Shown in pieces: positions 52,353 to 64,000 of a stretch of 64,000 bases of DNA (its first letter is position 1; every line of letters begins with the position of its first letter). The DNA lies in NCBI GenBank assembly GCA_037367405.1, contig JAZKJV010000157.1:620001-684000 (forward strand), written 5' to 3'. The notes under the pieces are model-generated. The model did not search any database and had not been told where the DNA came from. It was given only the letters and a program-made list of their open reading frames with translations. Origin of the DNA: Ottelia alismoides (Eukaryota > Streptophyta > Magnoliopsida > Alismatales > Hydrocharitaceae). A program made the translations under genes and the position numbers.

Positions 52353-55218
52353 CCTCACTACAAGAAAATGCAGATTTTGTGATTACAACTATAGTAGCAA
52401 GGTGGTGGATGAGTTGTGACAATGTGGTCGCAATGACTAATTGCGACCACATGTAGTAGCAAATTGTGTAGTCGGACCGATATGGTTGCAAATATTTTGC
52501 AACTGCATTCTATTCGCACTGTAGTCGTGAATGTAGTTGCCGAGAGTCGAGATATAGTCGCAGTTCAGTCATCTGTTATCATCTATATTACGACTAAAGG
52601 GGACCACTTTACCACCATGAGAAAAACATTTCAATGACCACTTAAAGACCACCTTACCATGATTATTTTATTAATAACGACCATCTTACTATTACGTTGC
52701 TACTACTGTAGTAATAAGGTAGTAGAAATATAGAAACAGATTCTGTTTTTGCTACCATACACCACCAATTCTACGACAAATGACTACTACTTTGTTACGA
52801 CAATGATATTAAAGTAGTAGCAACGTAATCGCAACCTCTGCTTTTCAAAGAAAAAAATAACTAGTGGCCACATTTAGTGAATGATCTTTTGTAAGATAAT
52901 ACAAGCTAATATAATCATCCAAACCTCTTGACTTCTAACCAACATTACAATACAATCATCCTAGTCACATGTAGTTAGAACCTAATATAATCATCTTTAA
53001 AAAAAGTCGATCTCATATAAATTTAAAGTTCAATAACATATATAATCAAGATGATAAAAGTACAAATGTATTTAAAAACCTACAAGTTCAAGACAATAGA
53101 AAGTTACAAGTTCAATTTCAAGAAAACCACATCTGTCGTGTAGTAGAAGGATCACTGGTGTGCCTACATGAAATTTTACAAGTGTATTGAGATGTAAAAT
53201 TTTCCTTAATTCAAGAAGAAAGATGAAATAAAAATAAGAATTGAGAGTATTTCCATATAGAAGGTATCAAACTCATCTGGGTTCATGTATCAAATAGATC
53301 CAAATGTGAAAAGAATAAACATCAAGAAAGTAATATAATTTGATTAATGGACAAAAAACACATCCAACATGGCTTAAGTGCTTGCATATATCTAAACTCA
53401 TCAGTTCTACAATACTGTAAAGTTGTAGAGATGGGACAACATGGATTAAGTGCATGCATATATCTACACACATCAGTTCTACAGTACTGTAAAGTGGCAG
53501 AGATGGGACAACATGGATTAAGTGCTCGCATATATCTAAACACACCTGTTCTATAATATTGTAAAGTCGTAGAGAAATAATTAGTTTATAAACCTTATGG
53601 AAATTGAAGACCAGAATGCGGCTTTCCGAGAGCAACACGAAGTGCTTGTTGGAGAAGTCGAGAGAGCTCTGCGAAAAGGCGATTCTCTATGTCCATGAGT
53701 GATACCATTCCCATGATACATGTTGCATGCAATGTAAAATTTCATGATGAACTGTATCAATTCTTGACATGTTTTCACTGAAATTTAATTTCGAATTCTT
53801 TATACACGAGGGATTTAGCTCCCTGGATGACCTTTTTTTATAGGTGCATATCTATTTTATTTCCCCCTCCTACCTCATATCTTGCAATTTCATATTCCTT
53901 AATTTGAGAAGGCATGAAAGTCAGCATTGGGGAAGAGATATTGAGAATAAAAATGTATCTTTTACATCTTCTCATGTAACAACTACATGACCATAAGCAT
54001 GATTCGCTTACTAAAAAAATTATAAAATAGGAAATGACTGATAAAACACTACTAAGATATGACTAAACATGACAATATGCTAAGTGGATGCATTGCCTCC
54101 ACAAAACATTTGATAAACTGAGACATAAATAGGCATATCTGTGACCACCTTCTCCTTATGGTTCTCAATTCTCGATGTCGCAAACATCGATTTCAAGAAT
54201 TCCACTCGTTAAATGCAAAAGGCATTACAAGATAAATGATTTATTGACAATATCATCCATCATAAAATTCCTAAAAATGTTTAGATATTTCACCCACAGT
54301 GCCAACTGTGGCATTTTCAATGGATGTCTGAGAGGAAAAAGATGTTGCAATAAAATTATGGCCTCAAATAGAAAAAAGATCAGATTTTAGATAAGATTCT
54401 TATGTAAATCATCAATGAAGCACCAATCTATAATCTAATGTGATTGACATGTTTAAGGTGGTATGAATAGTAAGAAAGAAGAAATATTGATACGTTGATA
54501 TAACTGAATCATGTTCTGGGAGACTAGTGAATCTAGAAAAGATTAAAGTATTTACAATACTAGGTTGTCCCGTAACACACCTTTGCCCTAGCGAAACAAG
54601 AAAACTGGATGACTTGAAGACATTGGAGGCAGTAGCAAGCACCATTGCGATTTCGACGGTGGATGCATGCGAACACCGTATTAGGCGAGAAAGGGGAGGA
54701 GGTAATTGGTGGTCGGTTGCACAGGAAGGTGGGGAGGGAGGTCCGACGATGGAGATGCGAGAGGAGGAGGGAGGACGGTTGATCGTTAAAGAGGGAGGTG
54801 GTAGAGGGGCAGGGGAGGAGGTGGCAGAAGGAGAACAACGAGAGGGTGGAGGTGCGTCGTCGGTTGTTGGAGAAGGGGGATTGGAAGGGGGTGATCGGGA
54901 GTATGAAGAGGAGGTTACAAAGGGGTGGGGACGAGTGGTGGGGCAGAGAGTTGGGCACGAATTTAGGGTTTTGACTAGCGGGGGGCTGCTAATAATTTCA
55001 CCAAATTGGGCCATTACTTTGTGACTATAGTGTGGTCGCAACGTGGTCGCAAAAACTTACTACCCCAGGCGGTGACTACATGTAGTCGTAAAGTCTTAGT
55101 GACTACGTTGCTGTCGTTTTGTAGTCGCAAAATAATGGCTAAAGGTCTTAATACCAAAGCACTACCACGCGTAGTAACAACTGTGTAATCACAAAAACTA
55201 CATTTTCTTGTAGTATCT
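52353..55218. mobile_element. Non-autonomous CACTA (En/Spm-type) element inside Copia-4 RT
   Basis: The left end is CACTACAAGAAAATG (from 52356), and the right end is its complement, CATTTTCTTGTAGT (last base at 55215 mutated). Target bases CCT (52353-52355) and TCT (55216-55218) agree at 2 of 3. Subterminal arms carry many GTAGTCGCAA/GTGGTCGCAA words, about 200 bp left and 180 bp right, the usual transposase-binding arrangement. Removing it rejoins Copia-4 RT as NVNLKE|GVYM. The interior has no transposase. Long open frames at 54412-55041 are strand shadows of a GA-rich block. Confidence 0.88.
53365..53577. repeat. Three tandem 72-bp repeats
   Basis: Units at 53365-53436, 53437-53508 and 53509-53577 share CAACATGG, TTAAGTGC, GCATATATCTA, and CAGTTCTACA plus TACTGTAAAG. 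The period is 72 bp, a multiple of three, so frames on both strands stay open across it (24-residue repeats). It lies inside the CACTA element. No function is assigned. Confidence 0.85.
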
Positions 55219-58200
55219 TCTTTGAGATTGACATTGAAGAACACATTTTTCACATCCAGCTGATACATTTTCCACGAGAACTGTGCAGTAAGGCAGATAA
55301 TAACAAAGACTGTATTCATTTTGGTCACAGGTGCAAACATCTCGAGATAGACTATCCCGTACTTTTGGTTGTACCCGTTTGTACGTAATCGTGCCTTGAA
55401 TCCGTCCACTTTCCCATCAAAATTATACTTGATCGTGTAGACCCACTTCAAACCAACAAGATGTACACCTTTTGGAATGTCCACAACCCATGTGTCGTTT
55501 TTTCAAAGCCGCGACTCTTCTTCCATCACACACTCCTATCTCGGATCACCTTTTACTTCAGTTTCATTCCTAGGAAAATCATGAGAGTCCAGAAGAGTAA
55601 TAAAGCTTTTATAACCTAGACTCACCTTAGATTAAGACACAAGATTTTCCACAAGATAATGAGTAGAAGGTCTGATGACTTGGCTGCCTTTAGCATAGCA
55701 ATGAGATGGTTATCATCAAGACTTCCATCATGCTCATTCAAGTCATTTAGCATAGTGTTAGTGTCATCAACTTGACCATAAAGGGAAGAATAAGAAGATG
55801 TATTTATAGAGTTGTCGGGACTTAGATCATCCGAGGATTGATTGGAATTTTTATTTGATAGCAAATTTTCCTCATGTTCAATATTATCAACTACGATCTC
55901 TTCTCCACCATTCATGTTCTCAAGAAGCTTGTCACTCTCATGGTTGTTATCAACGTTCGTGTCTTCGTGGTGATCATAGTGCATGTTCAGAAACTCATCC
56001 AAACAATAAGTATTGGCACCGTGTTCTATATACTCCATTTGAGGGAGAAATGTCCCATGGTAAGAATCGTATTCATGAAAAGTAACGTCCTTAATCACAT
56101 ATAATTTTCTTGCCAATGAATCATAACATTTTAATCCTTTATGGGTACACGAGTAGCCAAGAAAGATGCACTTTATAGCTATGGAATCCAACTTCCTTTT
56201 GTTAGGATCAAAATTGTGAACAAAGCATACACAACAAAGGACATTCATAGTAAAGGGAGATTTATCACGATATAAAATAGAGAATGTGAACTTCTTTCTC
56301 AACAAAAATCTATTTGTTAAGTAAATAAGTGGCAGTCAGTGCATCCCCCTCTACAAAATTCTTGGGGACATGTTTTTGAAACAGAAGAGCACGAATGACT
56401 TCCAATATCAATCATTTTTTTCTTTCAACCACACAATTTTGTTGCGGTGTATACCTACAAGAGGTTCCATGTATGATTCTTTTTTCCCTCAAAAGACCTG
56501 AAGTGACCCTTCCATATACTCCATAGCATTATCTGTCTGTAAAGTTTTCACCTTAGTATCATGTTGTTTATCATGTTGAGAAAGTTTCGAACAGTGGTAG
56601 GGACTTCGCTTTTACTCCTCATCAAATATGCATATGTATAACAATAGAAATCATATGTGAATGTTATAAAATATTTGTGACCTCCCAAGATCGTCACATT
56701 TGAGGGTCCCCCAAACATCAGAATGAACAACTTGAAAAGGTACAATGTCTCTACTATTTAAAATATGATAAATAGTTCTAACATGTTTTGACAATCGACA
56801 CACATCGCAAGAAAAAAATCCCACAGTCTACTTTATTGCACAAGTTTGGAAATAAAAAAGAAAGAGTAGAAAAACCAGGATGACCTTGATATTCACTCCG
56901 CTTAATCAGATTACCAACATCTTTAGTTCTGTGATCCGTAGTTGCAGCAACCCAAGCTGGACAATATAAATAAGAAGACAATCGAGTCCAACAACAACAA
57001 AACCAATCTCAATCTGTTTTCCCATACCCAAGTCATGCAACACACACACATTGGCATAAAAAATTAGTGGACAGTGCATATCCTTAGCAATGCGGTAAAT
57101 AGATAATAAACTTATCGAAAAAACATGAACAAGAAGAGCATTCTTTATAACAAATTTATCTATGATAGATATGCTTCCTTTGTTGGCCACGGTAACATAA
57201 GATCCATCGACCATCATAACTAGTTCCGTCTCGAAACAAGTGCATACTCATGGAACAACTTCGATTTTTACTATCATATGATAAAAAACTCCGCTGTAAA
57301 TAATCCACTCATAATGAAAAGAGCTTTTATCTTCGTATATTGCAATAACCATGGTAGCAATTATATTATCAGCATCACCCTTGCTTTTACCAAAGATCGA
57401 TATCTTTTGAACATAAGCATGCAAATTCTTCATTTGATTGGTTGTCAGTCTTTTGCCTTAATCCTCCATTGCGAGTGGTCTTTTTCCTTTGTTCTTCTTC
57501 TTTTCTAGATAAAGTTTCCATCAGTAATTACTAAGTGCCCTATTTTCTTGCAATGCCCACGTCTATTATCCTTCCAATACCCGTTATTGCCTCCTTTTGT
57601 TAGTAAAGCAGACCATTCAAAATCGAAGACTTGATCATCTTTCATTATAGTACGACATTGTTCCTCAAACTCAATAGCATGATAGATCTCTTCAATGTCA
57701 GTTCCAATTCCTCCTATCAAAAGTTGGCTTCTAGTCGCCTCAAACTCAACATTCATGCTTCCAAGGAAAATGAAAATCCTCTGCTTCTACACCTCGTTCG
57801 AATATTTCTTCTGATTAGCAGTCTTGTTCAAGTATTATCACAATAGTAGTCAATATCCTCCCATTTGGTCTTCAAAGTGGCATGCTACCCTATGACGGTC
57901 ATGTCTCCTTATTTCATAGTGTAGACATCCCCACTTAATTGACACATCCAGTTTTTTTGCTTCTTCTTCACGTACATACTCTTGGGTGTGAGCGACTTTT
58001 CTTTGACCAACTTCTTGTGAAGAATAAGCGGGTGAATGCCAGAAGACACGTTATTGATGATTTGATTTCTGCATTTTTCATCCTCGACGTACCATTGCTC
58101 ATATACATTATCAGTGATTGCAAAGGCCTTTTTCGACCATCAATGTACCCTCCCCTACCACAAGAGACTAAAGCCACCTCCATAGCCACATACCACACTA

Positions 58201-59134
58201 AGTAATTAGTCTTTGTAAACTTCACCCTGATGACTTGAGATGGAACATTGTCCATCTTAAAGGTCATTGTCTTTGTAGTATCTTCTAAAGCCATAGATAC
58301 TCATAACAATGTCTCTTTTGACAATAGTCACAACACAAATGTACAGGAAAAAAAACTATCACATGCATCACAATCATCAACAAAGTAACAATGGTATGGC
58401 CACACAGGTCTAACACTTCGTGCACTGAGGAGTCAACCAAGGAAGCAAAAAAACAACTCGCAGTCATGTAGAGTTGTAGAACTAAAACCAAGGTGTGCAA
58501 GCCCTTGTAAAGCGCTCGGGAGAACCAACAGGATGACTGCTCACACCACAGGAGGGGCTGCGTGGAAGAAGGAGGTCTCACACACAAGGGCTGCATCGGA
58601 GTGGGGGTGTGCATTGGAGGTTAGGGCGAATATTGAAGAGGGTCGTGCTCACAGGGGAGGCACGCACACAGGAGGACATATTGTGCAAATACATGCACAG
58701 GGGAATCACACGCACAAGAGCATCACACATTGAAGGATCCTCATGCAGAGAGGGCCAACAATAAGCAGAGATGCATACAGGAGAAGCCGCTCGCCGAAGG
58801 AGGAGGGTGGGTAAAGGGATGTGCGCAAGAAAAGGGTGGAGGAGGGGGGCATACCGGGGGAGGTGCACGTCGGAGGGGAGCCGCTCATCGGAGTGGGGGT
58901 GTGCATTGGAGGAGGTACATGGCGGAGGAGGGAAAGCACGTGGGAAAACCTTTGAAAAGAGAAAAACCATGGGGGCACACACAAACCCTAAACTCTCTCA
59001 CTAGAGATTAGAGTTTTTCTCTTCACTAAGATAATGAAATAAGTGGAGGTATATGTACATTTATAAAATTGTGGGTAAAATGATCCCTCATCCACATACC
59101 CGTTTACCCATCTAAAGATCCATACAACTCAACA

Positions 59135-59977
59135 TAATGCAAAATGGTGAGTCGATTTCAACAACTCAACAAAACACAAATAGTGAGTCGATTTTAATGT
59201 GTTTAATATTTGATTTTTAATCATCGAGCACGTGTTATACATGCAAAACTAACAAAATATAGGAAAATTACAAATTAACACTAGAAAAAGAGAAATTTTA
59301 TGAAAATCGAGTGGATAGTGAATATCAGATACACTGCGGGTAATCGTTTCCAAACCAACTAAGCTATCATGTCAACATAATTAATATTTTTTTTTCTAAT
59401 GTTTTAAAGATTTTTAAATAATTAAGCAAAGCAAAGATTGAATACATGTTGGACATTAAGAAAAACACTTCTATCTCAAAAAAATATGAAGTTTGGTAGG
59501 AATTTCAAGAATAAAATGATTTAGGCAATATATTTCACATAAAAATCTATTAATATCAAACAATTATTTGTTGATTAAATTAGGTTTTATCATATTTCAA
59601 TCCAAAAAATAAAAAAAACCATCACAAGGAGTTATTGATTTTTTGACATAATTTCAAAATAATATGATGAGATCACAATAAAAAATTGAAGTCGAAATTC
59701 CATTCCAATTAAAAATAGCATCAATATCAACTCTGCCGTGAAACGTAATTTCCACAATTTTTTTGCAATGTTTCCACCAAAACTCTCGACAGTTGATGAA
59801 TAATTGTTGTATTGGGAAAATAAGGTCACCATGTTGGAGAAGACTGACTTTCACCACTTCAGCCGAGAGAAGTTACATATCACTTACATTGTACAAGATA
59901 AACTTGTAGTCATAAGGGTTTACGTATGAGTTGACTTTTTCTGACATGGCTATTAAGGAGACTTGGGCAGAGTTTGT
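59135..59977. other. AT-rich stretch before the assembly gap
   Basis: No feature recognised. There are only short minus-strand frames (59857-59632) without domains. Confidence 0.4.
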
Positions 59978-60077
59978 NNNNNNNNNNNNNNNNNNNNNNN
60001 NNNNNNNNNNNNNNNNNNNNNNNNNNNNNNNNNNNNNNNNNNNNNNNNNNNNNNNNNNNNNNNNNNNNNNNNNNNNN
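59978..60077. other. Assembly gap (100 N)
   Basis: Exactly 100 unknown bases, the conventional placeholder for a scaffold join of unknown size. Continuity and order across it are not shown by sequence. Confidence 0.99.
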
Positions 60078-60162
60078 CAAATTAGCAAACTTTAGAAACT
60101 TACTTTGCTTAATTTGGATTTAAATTGATTGAGATATGATATTTTTAGTAAGTGAGGGTCAC

Positions 60163-63100
60163 TGCTGGAAATACTTTCCTAATCAAGAACCTAGTGATTG
60201 TCATTTAATCAATTAAGTGAAATTAAATTATTTAATTTCCTAGAATAATTGTGCATAAATATTTGTGAAATATTTGATGATAATTATGTCATTAAATGAC
60301 TTTGCCATAACCAATAAATGATTAGATGTGATCTAGATCAAGATTGGTTACATGATCTATATGATCTACATTCCAACAAACATGTTGCTTGAATAGGATT
60401 TGGGATTTGTTTAACAAATCTCATTATAATGTTAATCAAAATTGTTTTGATTATTATTATACGATATAATTTCGGTTGAAGAACCGATGATCATCTCAAG
60501 TACAAAATGATCTATTTTTCATTATCCTTTCCCGAGGTGGATATGGTGTCTAGTCGGAGAGCATTGGGGTTGCGGGTTGCAACGTATATGGTCCGTCCCA
60601 CTCTTGTACTGACCATGACAGCGGGTAGGTCAGTATAATGCTTAAGAAATCATGATGTATTTCTAATTATTAAAATTCGAAATAATACGTATTTGAGATA
60701 ATACCATAATTCAAGTAACAATAAAATGTTTGTTGGATATTAATTGGTCATTAATTTAATATGATTAGGTTAATTTGAATCCAATTAAAATTAAAATACT
60801 CTTTTATGAATAGAGATGTTATTTCCCTTGGAAGAATTAATCATAATGAACATGATTCATAATGATTAATTAGAATTTGAATATGATATGGAGGATCACA
60901 TAAGTGACATCCATGGTCTCCCGTCAAGGCGGAGGGTTCCGTCGCCAGGGATTGTATGTAGAAGACGTCTGTTCGAAGTGACAGCTCCTGTATGTAAGCG
61001 CATCTGGATCGGGCTCTTCGCTTCTCGAAAGAGTAATGATGTATGCGTAGTGACCCCGATATCGGGTCCTCATATTATTGGAGCAATATTGGATTGCGCA
61101 TAGCGAGTTGTATTCCTGTTGACGGTTGGTTCAATTAATGATGGGTCAACATCGTCTTAGGGGTGGTGGGCCCGGGTGTTAAAGACCGAATTGGGAGATG
61201 CAAGTTGGACTTGCAAGGCGGAATGTGTTCCCGTTTCTTTTTATCCGACTTGTAGGTTCTCATATTATTGGGATGCAACAAAGATAAGGAAGGAGATCCC
61301 AGATCTTGCTTGAGATATAATGGTAAGTATATCTCTTACATTGAGAGTGATTAAGGGAATGAACTTTCAATGTTGACAAGGCAAGACAACTTTGATATAA
61401 AAATTCCTAAATCAAAGTAAAATATGTATATGTGTATATATATATATATAAATGTATACACTTATGCAAATTTCTTATTTCAGATAATCCTTTATTAAAT
61501 CCACTCAATGATATACTCAATAATAACCAGTAAAATATCATGGATTGGACTCATGATCCAGATATTGTACTTGCAGTTGGTCACATAATGTATGTGGTTG
61601 CAATGTGAAAGTTTCCTCATAATAATGAGGAATGACAATTAAATAGACAATAAGACTACAACGCTAGGGTTTGTATGTCTCTATAGTCTTGATCTCATCG
61701 GATGTACTTTGGAAGTAACATGTCAATGATGGTCGCAATTGTCAAATAATCCTTATAAAATCAATGAAGATATTCTGGCATACATATGTGCTCTTGACAT
61801 TTAATCATGAGTGACATGGTTCTCTACATCATGCAGAATGGTAGCTCTATAAGAGATGATGTATTCAAAATGTTTGAATACCTACCTGAACCGATATTTC
61901 AAGAGTTTAGATGGATGTAGATACGATGAGTGTCATCGTTCTACTGTCTATACTCTAGTCATTCATGAAGCTTCATAATATTCATATTGTATGAATTTAA
62001 TGAAGCATGTATAAATGTTGAAATACTCTTATTTTGAATTCTTTTGAATTTAAAATAATAGATCCTCTGTCCTGAGCAATAGTTGCTTATAGATAAAGGG
62101 AGCACAGTGGAAGCATGGGTTGAACCCAAGAAAGAAGGAAAGTCAAAGAGTTGACTGGACTTCTGTGACTTCCATATGACATCCAAAGAGTTGGATGAAT
62201 GCCAATACTGCAATAAGTTGATATTATGACTATCAAGTCTATCTAGAATCCTTAGAGAAGGACTCAGATAGAGCATAAAAAATAATCTACATAAATCATT
62301 GAAATTGACTTTCTTATTTGATAAGATAGAGTCTAATAATTGTATCTCAATCTTCTAACAACACTTGCAATGGGTTGCATATGTTTTAGAAGACTGAAAA
62401 ATTTGATCTTAAGGTTTATAGTTATCTACATGGATATTGATGCAATTGTTGCAACAATCTCTGTTGGATTGATAGACTTGTTAATTTCAGTGGGAGAGCC
62501 CTTAGTCGTAGAGAATGTCTCTATGAGGTAGATATAAGAATACACTCATTGTTTGTTTCTAAATGTTGGAAATAAACATGAATTCTGAGATAGAACTATC
62601 ATAAACAGTTATGATGGATATATTTCAGATAGTAATCTAATAATCTAGTGGACTCCACTAAATTAGAAAATTAATGAATGATTCATTAACTTTTCTAAAT
62701 ACTGAAATTAAACCTTATGATCAATAGGAGGATGAAGATCATTTGACAATGATCTAGCATCAAGCCTTGGACATTTGTCTATTGATTTGATCGATAGACT
62801 AGTAAGAGATGAAACTTTAGAATGTCTAAAATTTCAAAACTTACACACTTATGAATATTGTATTCAAAGTATGTCCAATACACCCTTCTTTGGGAATTGT
62901 GTAAGATGTCAAGGTATTCAGGATCTCATGATGTATGCGGATCATCTATCATAGTAAACATTATGGATATGTGATATCTAATGATGATTATGTATGATAC
63001 AAGATTTCTTCTCTTCACTTAGAAACCTTTGAAATGTTCAAAGATTTCACATAAATTTGGTTTACAGCCAAAGTTTGAAGGAAGATAAAATGAATTCGAT

Positions 63101-64000
63101 CTAATCTAGGTAACAAGTACCTGCTAGATAAATTCAAAGAATACCTTATGGAGATATGAATATCATTTCTATCTCAATCCTCCTAACACACCTTAACTCA
63201 ATAGAGGTATATGTAGATACAATCGAATCATGTGTGACATGATCTTATCAATGATGAATTCTAGCATAATTATCTCTTAGTTTCCAGGTATATATGTGTA
63301 GTAGAGACTACAATGTATATCCTTAATAAGGTTCCATGTATGTCGGAATCTAGCACTTGAGAGTGCTGCTTCATTAGGAAAATAAAGGATGGTATTGGAT
63401 ACCTACTTTATGACCTTGAGATTCTTAAAGTATCTCATCTCTGAGAATGTGATTCTTAGAGGTTGAGACTCTTGAGAATCAAGATGAAAATGAAGTGTAG
63501 GAACTCATTTAATCTTCAGAAGATAGTGAGGCTCCTGAAATTGGAAACTAAAAGGACAATTAAAAGATGAAACACTAATACCTCTTCAAATGAGTTTGAG
63601 GATGGATTCCATGTGTTAGAGAAATCTGACAATGATCGAACTTCATGTGATGAAACTTCTTAAGATCATAGCATGGATAGATGGATAGCAATAAAAGTCT
63701 AATGTAGACTTCATATACAAGTGTTGTATATGGACCCTCGAGGATCCACCTATATGGGTAATACCTGTAGAGGTGTAAATGGATCTTCAAGAGAAAGTGA
63801 ACCTGATGAGAAGGTAGAGACCTTCAAAGCACGGTTCGTAGCCATGAGCTACACACCGGAAGAGAAGACATTGCTTGCGATGAGACTTGCTCTTCGGTGA
63901 CCATGCTTAAAATCGTCAGAATATTGCTAATCTTAGCTACACAACTTGACTATTGCATCTTCAAGATGTAAGTTAATATTGCATTCTTCTATGAATACCT
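60163..64000 (+). mobile_element. Copia-5: very degenerate Ty1/copia element, right end outside window
   Basis: TGCTGGAAATACTTTCC at 60163 may be an LTR start. From about 62740 the plus strand shows frame-broken pre-integrase (HLSIDLIDRLVRDETLECL, then YEYCIQSMSNTPFFGN). Integrase follows at about 63020-63350 (ETFEMFKDF, GNKYLLDKFKEYL, TTMYILNKVPC), then the RT start near 63800 (EKVETFKARFVA). The order gag/pre-integrase/integrase/RT is copia. Catalytic residues are mostly lost. LTR limits, primer site and target duplication could not be fixed, and the gag part (about 61300-62550) is uncertain. Confidence 0.55.

Larger units (their letters stand above)
50452..59134 (-). mobile_element. Copia-4: decayed minus-strand Ty1/copia element split by a CACTA transposon
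   Basis: On the minus strand the 5' LTR starts at 59134 (TGTTGAGTTGTATGGATC). The 3' LTR begins at 50544 after a purine tract (TTGAGGGCGAG), repeats its own first ~45 bases, and then diverges near 50452. Gag starts at 58294 (VIRVKFTKTNYLVWY). Pre-integrase reads GHPGFSTLSFLFPNLCNKVDC (about 56895-56830). A protease-like WIIYSGVFYHM has Tyr in place of the catalytic Asp. Integrase scraps, the KCIFLGYS block and RT follow (DGKVDGFKARL, MYQLDVKNVFFNVNLKE), the last cut by the CACTA element. RT/RNase H resumes at 52355 and shows VYVDEV instead of YVDD. Many stops. Confidence 0.75.

Noticed and set aside
54412..55041. Long Pro/Ser-rich (minus) and Gly/Glu-rich (plus) frames of 209 and 165 codons
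   Set aside because: Both arise from one GA-rich low-complexity block inside the CACTA element. There are no domains or splice support.
1..64000. CRISPR arrays, bacterial operons or organelle inserts
   Set aside because: No regularly spaced repeats with unique spacers, no operon structure, and no recognisable plastid or mitochondrial genes.

Overview
This is nuclear DNA from a flowering plant, dominated by nested transposable elements. The evidence is the plant-type mix of Ty1/copia, L1- and RTE-type LINEs, SINE, hAT, CACTA and PIF/Harbinger-like elements, plus one recognisable host gene: the plant-specific long form of CPSF30, which joins CCCH zinc fingers to a YTH domain. Its GC-rich first exon would suit a monocot, but I cannot name the species. 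A run of exactly 100 N (59978-60077) marks a scaffold gap.

Host gene. CPSF30 lies on the minus strand. Exon 1 (46196-45817) and exon 2 (44487-44050) encode three CCCH fingers and a Gln/Pro-rich linker. Two YTH exons (16166-16005 and 15843-15733) lie about 28 kb downstream, and the remaining exons must lie left of base 1. Intron 2 is therefore about 27.9 kb and intron 4 exceeds 15.7 kb, both mostly filled with transposons. Single-base, mostly homopolymer indels sit in the YTH exons. Either the assembly has base errors there or the long isoform is decaying.

Layout. 1-4623: a minus-strand LTR element carrying a plus-strand non-autonomous LTR element (1000-3805). 4630-8460: a degenerate plus-strand LINE interrupted by a TRIM-like element (5720-6935). 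8651-8706: a 56-bp LINE 3' stub. 9433-14672: Copia-1, with a 217-bp hAT element in its integrase. 15.7-16.2 kb: CPSF30 YTH exons. 16.7-17.5 kb: antisense LINE tail carrying another LINE 3' fragment. About 19.04-19.43 kb: RTE fragment. 20.1-29.1 kb: plus-strand LINE split by Copia-2 (21941-27004) and a GAGGC-rich hAT element (27331-28317). 29216-29463: Tourist-like MITE. 29.5-34.6 kb: minus-strand LINE carrying two nested hAT elements. 34.7-42.4 kb: decayed Copia-3 carrying three hAT elements, a SINE and a LINE piece. 44-46.2 kb: CPSF30 exons 1-2. 46.5-47.6 kb: two MITE-type elements upstream of the CPSF30 start. 49182-49714: a hAT MITE. 50.45-59.13 kb: minus-strand Copia-4 split by a CACTA element (52356-55215). 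60.1-64 kb: another decayed copia element.

The most striking pattern is a series of nine non-autonomous insertions with hAT-like ends. All have roughly 8-bp target duplications, perfect in four and with one or two mismatches in the others. Most show a family-specific short motif repeated near both ends (GAGGC, AAGGCG, ATATCG, GCATATGCGG, TTTCGGT, CGAATATTC, CCGGTTCGG). No transposon here has an intact reading frame. The coding remnants carry stop codons and frameshifts, many of the stops explained by C-to-T or G-to-A changes as expected in methylated repeats.
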